The notes beneath the pieces were generated by a model, which had not been told where the DNA came from, did not search any database, and saw only the letters and a list, made by a program, of their open reading frames with translations. From Brachionus koreanus (taxonomy: Eukaryota; Rotifera; Eurotatoria; Ploima; Brachionidae), in contig PJRA01000160.1 of the NCBI GenBank assembly GCA_016987375.1, positions 2,277,179-2,341,178 of the forward strand: DNA of 64,000 nt, read 5' to 3'. Below are positions 39,160 to 49,087 of this stretch, piece by piece. Within the stretch, counting starts at the first letter, position 1, and each line of letters opens with the position of its first letter. The position numbers and the translations under genes are program-made.

Positions 39160-39797
39160 TTAATTAATTAGTATAGTATAGTAAAATGGTTTATTGCAAC
39201 GCATAATAAGCGTAAAATCCGAAAACAGATTATGTGCAAAAAATATAAAGTTTTTGTCTATTTTAGCTTTAAAAATATCGTAAGATTGAGCTTCAACTAC
39301 ATCAACTCCCAACTTATTCCAGTCATTTACGGTTGGGAACAATTTTTGATTCTTTTAATTTTGTATTGATGACCTCTTGTACTTATTGATAGCCATTTGA
39401 CGTGATCAATATTTCTATTAACTTTAAAGATTTGAATTAAGTCACCTCTCATTCGCCTTTCGGTTAAATTCGACAGGTTTAGAGCCTTTAGCCTATCGTT
39501 GTAGTTTAGATCTTAAAAAACCAGAAATGGCACGAGTAGCTTTTCGTTGAACAGCCTCTAGAATTCTTTTATCTTTCACTAGATATGAGCAGCATACAAG
39601 ACTTATATAAAGTAATTTAATGACCATCTGTGTCCGAAATTTAATACCATGAAGAACTTGACCAAGTTTTCTGTTGCCTTTTGAGGTTGCTGAGCAAACT
39701 TGCGAATGCCATTTTAAATCGTTTTGAATCCAGATTCCCAAGTCTTCTGAATTCGAGATCTTGAGACAAGATGAGTTTTTTCATTGGCTAAATCAGT

Positions 39798-39801
39798 CAT
39801 A
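39798..39801. repeat. Left target-site duplication (CATA)
   Basis: CATA immediately before the first base of the 5' LTR. It is matched by CATA at 44387-44390 right after the 3' LTR, the 4-bp duplication expected of a Ty3/gypsy-type integration. Confidence 0.85.
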
Positions 39802-40046
39802 TGTTGCGGACTAACTCTGTAGCTCCTCACTCCACATCACTAGTACTTGGCTTATGTCAAGGACTAGTGATGAAACATTGTTAAAATTAAGTTTTGTTTT
39901 TTGTAAAAAATTTATTCTCTCTTGTTAAAAAGAAAAATTGTCTCGAATAAAATGTTTAAACCCTTAAACCGTCTTTTATTTAAAACCTCAACAGTAAATA
40001 TAAAAAATAACCGTTGGTTCAAGCACCTCCACTTGAAACCTCAACA
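39802..40046 (+). repeat. 5' LTR (245 bp)
   Basis: Starts TGTTG and ends CAACA, perfect 5-bp inverted termini. Identical to the 3' LTR except for one substitution in a cccttaaacc/ccctaaaacc stretch and an extra 41 bp (39837-39877). Near-identity implies a recent insertion. Confidence 0.95.
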
Positions 40047-40047
40047 T

Positions 40048-40060
40048 TGGCGTCCCTAGT
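40048..40060 (+). other. Primer-binding site of the LTR element
   Basis: TGGCGTCCCTAG starts one base after the 5' LTR. A tRNA-complementary site beginning TGG is the usual minus-strand priming site; the tRNA cannot be named from this sequence. Confidence 0.7.
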
Positions 40061-40145
40061 TTAAGCGAAGCCAAGAAAACAAACCGTATAGAGAATTTGA
40101 TTATATAACCGTTAGTTTTGAAAGTTTAACCGACACAACTCGTGT

Positions 40146-41810
40146 TTGTTGAATCAAATAAAAATGAAGTTTTCATATTTTGGAATTGTATCCATTTTAA
40201 TCGTAGCCAATCTTCCAAGTGTGCAAATGGTTTGTTTGTACAATTGTCAACCAACTGTAGTGGACCTTATCAAGTCATTTACAGCGAGTGTTTTGGAAAC
40301 TGTGATTGGAACGATGAACTGGATCATTATGAACAAACTAAAGGAATTTATCATTACAATACTTGTTATTATTGTGCTCTACCTTGTTTCTAAAGGGAGG
40401 CATTCTAAAAAAGAAAAAACCGAATCCAACTCAAATGCTGCCAATGCATCAACCACAAATGTTAATCTTGTCAATACCGTGCACGTTAACAAAAAACAAC
40501 CAAATAAGTCAATCAACGATAGACATGGTGATAAGAATGTAATCGAAATTAAAATACCGATGTTAACCGAAAGTTACAATTTTCAAACGTGGATGGCTAT
40601 TTTAATGTTAAATTTAAAACGAAGAGACAAGTCAGATTGGGTTGAGGTAGCACTTGCATACATTGAAGAGGAAGTACTTTTGAAATTGACAAATGTACAA
40701 AGATTGTTGGAAAGCCCCAATGGATTTGAACAATTGAAAAATGAATTGGAAAGCATTTTTAATAGTTCCACAAAACCGTGTGGCAGACCTAAAAGTCTAA
40801 GTGACTTTAGATTATTTTTTGATAGAAACCAGCGATCAAATGAAAGTTTGGAAAATTATGCAAGGTCCATTAAAACAATGTTAACCGAAGCTTTTCCAAA
40901 ACAACCGATTGAATTTTTTGACGATCTGATGAAACAACGTTTTATTGAAGGTTTAAACAGCGCACGATTGAGAGAGAAGTGTCGTGAAAAAATTCAAAAG
41001 TCCAACAGACTTATTGAAGAAATTAGTTTTGATCAAATAGTTAATTACGCGGTGGACAAATACAATTGCTTCGACAATTATGTATCAACCGAATCAGATA
41101 GCGTAACCGAACCTATCAGAACTGTACGTTTTGAACAAACAGCCCAGCCGAATGAGACTAAAAAGGAACAAGTTAAAGATAATAATAACTGGAACAATAA
41201 GTACAAAAATAACTTTCAAACAAACAAACATAGATACGAAAGTCGTTATCAATCGAGATTAAGCCTTGCAAATAAACCGATTTTTGAAACCGTTGAAAAT
41301 CGAACAAAAAGTTCACCAGAGGTAAATAGCATCGATGAAAGTTTACCAACCGAAATTGTTGGAAAAGCAATTTTCAACAATACACTTGTCTCATATTTGT
41401 TCGACACTGGAGCACATCGTACAATTATAAACGAATCTTTGTATGTGAGAATGAAGAGAGAGGATCCTTCAACAGTATTGTCACATTACAATGGTAAACC
41501 GTTGTGGTCTTGCAATAAAAAATTGATAATTTATGGTGTCGTCTATTTGAAACAATGTAAATTAACCAACAAATCAACTGATTTGTTAATGAATGTTCCG
41601 ATAATCGTCACAAATCACAAGTCAAAACATGAATGTTTATTTGGTCGTGATTTGATGAAACAAGTTCCATATTTTCATAAACAAGTAACTGATATGGATA
41701 ATAAAATTAAAACAAGTGCTGAAAATATTACCAAAATTCATTCTGGACTTTCAAAACGAAAATTCGAGACAATCTCAACAAGCGATTCTCCGATAAACGT
41801 GAAATTGTGA
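40146..41810 (+). CDS. LTR element ORF1: gag-like protein with C-terminal aspartic protease
   Basis: Up to 554 codons; the ATG at 40164 (MKFSYFGIV) is the likelier start. The first roughly 85 residues hold two hydrophobic stretches, a signal-peptide-like segment and FIITILVIIVLYLVS. This is unusual for Gag, which is normally cytosolic. A gag-type helical domain follows, including WVEVALAYIEEEVL, SLSDFRLFFDRNQRSNESLE and QRFIEGLN. No CCHC zinc knuckle is seen. The protease is marked by LFDTGAHRTIIN (about 41398) and LFGRDLM, the usual active-site and flap-distal wording. The ORF ends at 41810, and the next frame overlaps it by a few bases in the -1 register, as in elements using -1 frameshifting; no slippery site could be identified. 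Confidence 0.85.
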   Translation: MLNQIKMKFSYFGIVSILIVANLPSVQMVCLYNCQPTVVDLIKSFTASVLETVIGTMNWIIMNKLKEFIITILVIIVLYLVSKGRHSKKEKTESNSNAANASTTNVNLVNTVHVNKKQPNKSINDRHGDKNVIEIKIPMLTESYNFQTWMAILMLNLKRRDKSDWVEVALAYIEEEVLLKLTNVQRLLESPNGFEQLKNELESIFNSSTKPCGRPKSLSDFRLFFDRNQRSNESLENYARSIKTMLTEAFPKQPIEFFDDLMKQRFIEGLNSARLREKCREKIQKSNRLIEEISFDQIVNYAVDKYNCFDNYVSTESDSVTEPIRTVRFEQTAQPNETKKEQVKDNNNWNNKYKNNFQTNKHRYESRYQSRLSLANKPIFETVENRTKSSPEVNSIDESLPTEIVGKAIFNNTLVSYLFDTGAHRTIINESLYVRMKREDPSTVLSHYNGKPLWSCNKKLIIYGVVYLKQCKLTNKSTDLLMNVPIIVTNHKSKHECLFGRDLMKQVPYFHKQVTDMDNKIKTSAENITKIHSGLSKRKFETISTSDSPINVKL

Positions 41811-44000
41811 AAACTGTCGATAACAAAAACAAAGTCATAATCGATTTTAACCAAATTATGAATCTCAATTCAACAAAGACTAAACCATATCTATCTAAAC
41901 AAACCGAAGAAAAACCGTTTGTTGAAGCAGTCATAATAGCTGAAGAGATTAATGACATTAAATCGTCAAAACTAGACAACTTAGAAGAAGTAAACGAAGT
42001 GTCTCAAATTAATGAATCAACAAATATTGAACAATAGAACTCTCAATTGTTCGTAAAAAAATTATTAATGAACTAGAAACCATTTCAGCTTCTTCTGTAA
42101 CCGAGTTGACGCCCCACAGGAATAAAGACATTGCGTTCAAAATTGAATTAAGCGATCCAATGCAGCAACCCTTGACGACCAAATCCAGACCTTTACCGTA
42201 CAATTTAAAACAAAAAGTAAAAGAAGAATTGGAAAGGCAACTTAAAGCCGGCATTTTTAGAAAAAGCAGGAGTGAGTGGAGCTCAGCATTACGGATCGTA
42301 GACAAAAAAGATGGATCGATTCGAATAACCGTCGATTACAAACCGTTAAATAAAATCATTAAAGGCGATAGCTACCCGTTACCGTCTATTAAAGATCTGT
42401 TCAATAAACTTGCAAAATCGGCGTATCATCAAATTCCTGTTGAAGAGGACTCAATAAAGTATACAGCATTTATTTGTGAATTTGGGCTGTATGAGTACTT
42501 AAGTATGCCAATGGGCATCAAAACGTACCAGCTTGGTTCCAAAGAGTGATCGAAGACGCTCTAAAGGATTTAATAAACCGAAAACTGGCAGACGTATACA
42601 TTGATGATTCGTTCATCTTTACAAACAGTCAAAAATTTGGATTAAAGTTTCACGAAGATGTAGTATTTGAGTGCATTAATGTTCTGAGAGAACGAAATTT
42701 AAAGGTATCGTTGGAAAAATGTGTCCCAGCGGCTGAAGAAATCGACTTACTTGGATTCGTAATTTCCAAAAATCAAATTAAACCGAACCCAAACCGAGCC
42801 AAATGTTTACTCGAGAAAAACAAACCGAAAAATATCCTCGAACTTCAATGTTTGCTTGGCATAGCAAATGGTTATAGAAATTTTATAGATGGCTATGCTC
42901 AAATTGTTAAACCGTTGTATGACTTGATGGGTCTAAAAGATGTTCCAAAGAAATTTCGTAAGAGAAACGGAGCAGTCGATGGTAAAAAAGTCTACATAGT
43001 TTGGAACGTAATTGCAAATGAAAATTTTGAGAAAATTAAAACAATATTGTGCAGCAACTTGGTCTTAGCTTTGCCCAATTTTGAAAAAACCATGCACTTG
43101 AAAACCGATGCTTGTGATTATGGATATGGGGCCGTATTAGAACAAGAACAAGATGATGGACAGTTCAAACCGATTGCGTACTTTTCAAAAAATTTTACAC
43201 CGGCTGAATCAAATTACGCAACGCCAGAAAAAGAATTGTTATCTGTCGTTAAAGCAATCGAAGAGAACCATGAATACTTATATGGTAAACCGTTTATTGT
43301 GCACACAGACCATTTACCGCTCACATGGATTTTGTCCAAAAGAAATGTGCATCCACGTTTAGAAAGATGGCTACTCATAGTGAGTATATATGACTTTAAG
43401 ATTGAATATATACCTGGACCGGTGAATGTAGTTGCCGATAGATTTTCGCGCTTACCGGATGAAAACGAACCGAATTTAAATTCTGAAGAAGACTACAATG
43501 ATAATTTAGTGGCAATCGTTGAAGTGGAAGAAGTAAGTTCTGAGAATGTCGAAGTTGAGACTTGTACAAGGAGCTCAGAAGAATCTTTAGAAATAATATC
43601 TAAAGAACCGAGCTCTGAAACCGATAACGAATACATAACTTACAAAACCGAACAACTAAAAGACGACGACCTCGTTTGGGCAATTGAACTCATCAAAGCC
43701 AATGTTGATAAAAAACCAGAAATTATAAAGTTTAAAAATTTGACTCAAAAGCTCTTATACAAACAATACGACAAACTACGTTTGATCGAAGGCATACTCT
43801 ATAGGATGTATGAAAATGAAGAAGGTTTTTATGTGACGCAATTTGTGTTACCAGCTCAAGCTGTTAAAACCGTAATTAATCATGTTCATAGTTCGGTATT
43901 TAACGCCCACCTTGGTCGAAATAAAACAACCGCAAAAATTATGGGAAGAAATAGAAAGTTTAAAAGAGGAAAAAGAACGCTTCAAAAATTATCTTCGTAG
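41807..44000 (+). pseudogene. LTR element pol: RT, RNase H and truncated integrase, frame-broken
   Basis: Pol is spread over three frames: 41807-42037, about 42040-42549 and 42546-44000. RT begins with SRPLPYNLKQKVKEELERQL; the conserved YHQIPVEEDS is present, but the preceding motif A segment with the first catalytic Asp is deleted. The catalytic box is VYIDDSFIF (about 42597). RNase H follows, with LKTDACDYGYGAVLEQ, ELLSVVKAIE and HTDHLPL, ending PGPVNVVADRFSRLP. The integrase retains only HxxxH zinc-finger wording (HVHSSVFNAHLGRNKTTAKI). The catalytic core is missing and the frame then runs out at 44000. A second frame up to about 44030 (EEIESLKEEKERFKNYL) looks like the original polyprotein C-terminus brought near by the deletion. 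Confidence 0.88.
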
Positions 44001-44166
44001 TGGATTGGATATGTTTCAAATTAAGCCGTGAACCGTAAAATTTATATTAATTTCTCTTTTCTTTTTTTTTGTTGTTAAATCCGTTAAGCTAAAATTGTAT
44101 GTTTTCAGTTAAATTTTTCAAATTTTCAATAAAAATAAAAATTTTTTATAGAGTAGTACCGAATCT

Positions 44167-44180
44167 GAGGGTGGGGGAGG
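44167..44180 (+). other. Polypurine tract of the LTR element
   Basis: gagggtgggggagg, almost all purine, ends two bases before the 3' LTR, where plus-strand synthesis is primed. Confidence 0.8.
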
Positions 44181-44182
44181 TA

Positions 44183-44386
44183 TGTTGCGGACTAACTCTG
44201 TAGCTCCTCACTCCACATTGTTAAAATTAAGTTTTGTTTTTTGTAAAAAATTTATTCTCTCTTGTTAAAAAGAAAAATTGTCTCGAATAAAATGTTTAAA
44301 CCCTAAAACCGTCTTTTATTTAAAACCTCAACAGTAAATATAAAAAATAACCGTTGGTTCAAGCACCTCCACTTGAAACCTCAACA
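44183..44386 (+). repeat. 3' LTR (204 bp)
   Basis: TGTTG...CAACA termini. Matches the 5' LTR along its length but lacks the 41-bp hairpin segment. Followed by the right-hand CATA duplication (44387-44390). Contains AATAAA (about 44286), a plausible element poly(A) signal. Confidence 0.95.
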
Positions 44387-45055
44387 CATAATATAATCAT
44401 TTTGGGGCCCTTGATTTCGATTAAAACTCATAATCTCTCATTTATCAAAATTTAGACTTTTCATTACACCAGCTAATTAATTAGTAAATATCATCTTGAA
44501 GTAACTAAAATGATTCATGTGAACTGTATCGATCGATAATTCAGAATATTTGCAGTCATCTGCATTATATCTCATTAATTTAAAAGGGGCATTAAGATAT
44601 TTGAACCCAATTTTTGGATTTCGTTTAGCTTGAAAAGCAAGCTTAGTTTCATAATAAAATGCTGGTGATGTAATTAACTTGTTTCTTTAATTTTTTAAAT
44701 AATGTTAACTTTTCTTGTTTTAATGACCGTTTCCCTTTTAGATATTCGAGCCAAACTTTATATTTTAGTCTGAGTAAAAGCCTTAGATTTGAGTTCATCC
44801 AGGGGAGGATAACTTTACGATTTAATTTTTTAAAATAAAAATTACTATACTTCCCTTAAAAGAGGTTAATTCTTCATTCAATAAATTATATAATTAAACA
44901 AAAGAATAAGCTAAAGGTAAAAAAATTTAAAATTTTCTTTTATTTTTTTCATAGCTTTATTAAAAATAATAGGCAAGTAAAAATTTAAATAATAAAAAAA
45001 TGATGAACTTAAATCTAATTATTGATAATATTCATTCACAAAATTGTGCCAAATT

Positions 45056-45495
45056 TTATTGAGTGCTGGGTGGTGCTGCATAGTTAGGCTTATTGCTTTA
45101 TAAAAACATATTTATAAAAAAACTAAATTAAATAATCATTTAAAAACACCTCATGGCCGATTCCTTATTTCCTAGATGTTCACCACTATCCATGCTTAAG
45201 CATCCAGCACCGCCGCCAAAACCATAGCCTTTTGGACCGAACTTACGACCATAGCATTGCTTGCAAAACACTTGGCCCTCATGTTCGGCTACAGTGGTTG
45301 ATTCCAGCATCTTTCTACATAAGCCTTTAGTTTTCGTTATTATTAATCAACAAATTTTTATAAAAAGCATTTGATTTTACCACAAGTAAAGCACATTTTG
45401 TGCCATTTTTGACCAGCACCAAGTACTTCTTCAGCAGCATAGACAGCTTTACTGCATTTTGGGCATCTAAAGATCTCTGGTGCTTTGAAAGGCAT
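45056..45495 (-). CDS. Single-LIM muscle LIM protein (MLP/CSRP family, Mlp60A-like), 3 exons, 109 aa
   Basis: Zinc-binding LIM protein of the cysteine-rich protein family, associated with muscle actin/Z-disc structures in animals. Minus-strand exons: 45495-45381, 45324-45150, 45095-45056 (330 nt). One LIM domain with all eight ligands: Cys11, Cys14, His32, Cys35, Cys38, Cys41, Cys59, Cys62. The glycine-rich family signature [14 protein letters not shown] follows directly, then a [10 protein letters not shown] tail. Vertebrate CSRPs have two LIM domains, while insect Mlp60A has one, so this is the short form. The open frame extends upstream of the chosen ATG, but [14 protein letters not shown] is the family start. 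An AATAAA overlaps the stop codon (caataaaa). Confidence 0.95.
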
Positions 45496-48400
45496 TTTCA
45501 AGTTAATCTCTTCAAAACGTATCTTAAAAAAAAAAAGATTCTTGGAATCAGAAAAGTTGAAAATTAAAGCAATGTAGAAGTTTATTTTAACGATAAATAA
45601 TTCTGAGAATTCCAATATTTAAATACTGATCCAAAATTTTCTTCTTCAAACCGTTTAATTTATTCAAGTTCAATAAAACTCAATTCTATTTGATAAAATT
45701 TACCGAATAATTCTAATTTAAAATTTTTTATTACTTAATCTATAGTAAGCTATTTACGCTTGTTTGTTTCATTTTGCTCTAGTCAAAAATTATTTCTAAA
45801 TAAATATACATTCTCTATAATTTTATTTTATTTATCTGATCTACTTTTGTTTTATGAATCTCAAATAAAACAGTATAATGCTATAATTTTATATATTTAA
45901 CTAATAATAATAAGATATTTAACCCTTAAAAAAATTATCTAAAGTTATTTTACATATTGGGTCTGCTTATTTTTGCTTTAAGTATCAAAAAAGTGCGGTT
46001 TAATTTAACTGAGAGATTTCATTATTGGTGAATTAAAAAATTTACTCTTGATTTAATGATTCTTTTTCTCAAAATATTTCATTATCGAAATATTCAATCT
46101 GAAAAAGAATACCATTTTTTTATCTTTTTTGTTAAAAAAACATGTTTGCTTTTATTGTAATTAGATTAAATAAATTAATTTTAAATCAAAATTTTTTTTT
46201 AATAAATGTTAAATAAATTTCACATTTGTCTAAGTTGTTGGTTGAAAAGTTTAAAGTTTATTAAAAAAAATTACATGAAATTTATTGCTTAAAATATAAA
46301 TTTATAAATAATTTACAATAATAATACCAAGCAATTTAAAGTGGTTTACAACTTCTACTTCATTGTTTCCAATCACTTACAATTAAAACCATGCTTGAAC
46401 AATTTTTTTTTAATTTAAATCTCCAATCTACATGTTAGGTGTCGCAGCAAGAACTACTACTACTACTTTAAGGATTTTAATGAAATAAATAAATATTAAT
46501 AATAATAAAATTAATTACTAGTCTTCATTGTTTTGTGGCAAAAAAATCATTGATTTTTTAAGAGTGGTTAAAGCATCTTTTCAATTTTTCTTGAATCAAA
46601 TTTGAAAAAATCTTCTTTTTCTAATTTGTATTATGTTTAAATAAAATAAATTGAAAAAAAAATCTTTATTTAAAAGTCAATTTTATATTTAAGATGGATT
46701 TAAAATTTAAATATTCTGAAAAAATTGAAAAAAGTTTTGTTTTTTAAAGTTAATTTTTTATTTAAATTTAGTTTAAGGAAAAAGGAAATAGTCAATTTAT
46801 ATTGAATATTTTTGTGTGTGATATTTAAAAAAATGAAAAAGAAATTTGCTGAAATTTTGAACATTTTATTTATATCAAGAGTTCTAAAGTAAATATTATT
46901 TCTTTTTTTTAATTACAAACATCTTTATAAATTTGCTTTTTATGTAAAAATATTCTGGAATGAAATAATCTACTGAAAAAAAGCAGTACTCAGTTTTTGG
47001 AGAACTGATTGAGAAATAAAAATTCTATTCAAAATAAATTTTTCACTGATTGAAATAAATATGAAACAAAAAAATCGAAATTTCTGAAAATCAAATGTTA
47101 AATTCTTGATTTTGTTGATTTAATCAGAAATTTTTGAAAGTGAAACCTAAGTTGTTTTTTTTCGAAAATTTAACAAAATTTAATTGATAAACTTTGGATC
47201 GAGGCATGTTGAATATTTTTTTAAATTAGCTAAAAAAATAGTTTATAGAAACTGATATATTTTTAAGTTCATTTAGCGCTTGATAACTTAAGTAATTTTA
47301 ATAGTTATAAGTTCAAAAATTAAAAAGTTTTTCTTATAAATTAATCTGTAAAGCTATTTTAGAAAAATTACTAAAATCAACATTAAATGAATCCATGAAA
47401 AGTATTAATAGAGACATGCTATTCGAAGCTAAATTAATTTTTAAAAACTGAAACCTTTATTAAAAAAAATTTTTTTTTGATTGATAGTAACATTACAATT
47501 CCTACTTATCGAATGATTATTTTACTTTTGATTTTTTACCAATTTAAATTTCTAATCAAATTCTATTTTCATTGCGTTGGACAAAAATTTTTTATTGAAT
47601 ATTTTATTATTAATTTGAGGTATCAAATTTTTATTTAAATTTATTCTTTTGGACTATTTGATTTTATTTATTTAAATTTAAATTTGAAAAATTTCGAATG
47701 TTTTTTGAATAAATTTATTTTTTCATAAAAGTTTAAATTTTTATACAACAAAGAGTTGAGTTTTAATTGTAGGAATTATTTAAAGCGAATTTTTTTTTCA
47801 TTTTCTCAAAAATATTTTCAAATGCATTCATTACTCTTTTATTTTTCTTTAAAATTAATGTAATTAAGTTACTTTTTATAGGACTCAAAATTACTGTAAT
47901 TAATTGTTTATTATTTCTTAAAGTAAAAATTTTAAGCGTTTAGTTTGATATTATCTTAATTTGTATTTGTTTGTTGTTAGGTTCAAGTATAAAATTCAAA
48001 ATTTTTACACAGGTCCATTAACAAACAAAAGTATTTATTCTTTCTTGAAATGAATGTTGCATAAGTTAGCGCTATTTTTTTCTAAATCAAAGTATTTTCA
48101 TTTATTCAAATTAAGGGAGAAAATTATTCGAAATACTAATAGTTTTGATTTAAGTTAGTCATCCTAGAAATTTCTTCACATTTAACAAGTTTAACGTGAG
48201 AAAAATTAAAATTCAACTTGATTTTTGATAAATTTAATTAATTTTAAGTGAAGACAAAAAAATATTCTCAAGTAGTTTGAATTTATTTTGGGTACTTTAA
48301 CTAACTAGCTGATTTACCTAAATATTGTAGCTTTTAAATAAACATTCTACAATTCTAATTTTGAAAGCATCCTTAGCTACCTTTTGTTTTTATTAGAATT

Positions 48401-49087
48401 CAGGTCTTTTTGCTTTTTTTTTTAAAATTAAATAAAATAAATATTCATTATTTCAAAAATTTCATGCTTTAAAATTTCCTTTCTCCGATTAAAGCTTTAA
48501 AAACATAAATAAGTTTTTCAATCATTCTGTAAAATAGACCGGCACTAAATTAAAAATTATTTTTATTTTAGTCAGACTTAAACTAGACAAGAACCGAACA
48601 ATTTATAGGTAATCCCACAATATTTGTTGGGGTTAATTTACTAAGTAGACTTAAGCCGTTCAATTGCAATTAAGCTCTTATTAGGCATCAAATTAGTAAA
48701 TATTACAAATACTTTATTCATTAGGAACCCATTGGAAAATTAATTTCAAGATTAGTCCGATACGCTTTTATATTTTATTTAATGATTTAAATTTAAAGCA
48801 TTTTTTTAACTGCTGCTTGCAAGCTATAAACAGAATGCAATATTTTCTAAATTTTAAATAAAACGGTTTTAGAATTCATAAGTCATTAAGTATAGTTCTA
48901 AGATTTTGAATTTTTCAAATGATTAAATATTAATTGATAGAAATGAATACAAATAAAATTTTCAAGGCAAAAAAGTGAGTTCAATAGAAGTATTACTGGT
49001 GATATTTTTCTATCTATCTAAAAAATAAGTTTCAAAAGTTATTTTCAAAAAATTGTTTAAATTTTTATTATATTAACATTTTCAGGA
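45496..49087. other. 3.6-kb divergent intergenic region
   Basis: Lies between the minus-strand LIM gene and the plus-strand carboxypeptidase. Very AT-rich; no open frame of note. The only structured feature is an (ACT)5 run at 46453-46467 preceded by gtcgcagcaag. Unseen 5' UTR exons of either neighbour may lie here. Confidence 0.5.
46453..46467 (+). repeat. (ACT)5 run with gtcgcag leader
   Basis: Same motif as at 3146-3157 (complement), 26347-26358 (complement) and 63538-63552. The 7-mer gtcgcag just before it is shared with the 3.1-kb copy. Probably the 3' tail of a fully eroded retroelement. Confidence 0.5.

Larger units (their letters stand above)
39802..44386 (+). mobile_element. Ty3/gypsy-type LTR retrotransposon, recent but defective (4585 bp)
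   Basis: Complete outline: LTRs, primer-binding site (from 40048), gag-like/protease ORF, RT, RNase H, integrase N-terminal zinc-finger remnant, polypurine tract (44167-44180) and CATA target duplication. The LTRs differ by one substitution and one indel. Domain order (protease, RT, RNase H, integrase) and the aspartic protease and RT wording are gypsy-like. Defects: pol frames change near 42035 and 42525; the RT motif A segment with its catalytic Asp is missing (about 42410-42425); and the integrase catalytic core is absent after about 43945. The copy cannot be autonomous but could be mobilised in trans. It inserted into an older LINE. Confidence 0.93.
39160..44815 (-). mobile_element. Old LINE remnant split by the LTR retrotransposon (39160-39801 plus 44387-44815)
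   Basis: Minus-strand LINE debris on both sides of the LTR element. Right part, read first: WLEYLKGKRSLKQEKLTLFKKLKK (about 44777-44700), the linker before the RT domain of many LINEs. Then comes the RT active-site box as YNADDCKYSEL (about 44570) and MSFNRNQG near 44420. Left part: DLKWHSQVCSATSKGNRKLGQVLHG, ILEAVQRKATRAISG and VNDWNKLGVDVVEA down to 39160. The reading frame runs from DYIM at the right LTR edge into TDLANEK at the left LTR edge, so the two halves were contiguous before insertion. Stops, frameshifts and loss of most of the RT fingers show a dead copy. Confidence 0.85.

Noticed and set aside
40142..40393. Overlapping 83-codon frame at the start of the LTR element
   Set aside because: It lies entirely within the gag-like ORF in another frame and has no recognisable domain. 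The apparent Cys content is a by-product of the overlapping frame.
45496..45615. N-terminal extension of the LIM protein frame
   Set aside because: The open frame reaches 45615, but the family start MPFKxPE is at 45495 and the extension is Phe/Ile-rich, as expected of AT-rich leader.
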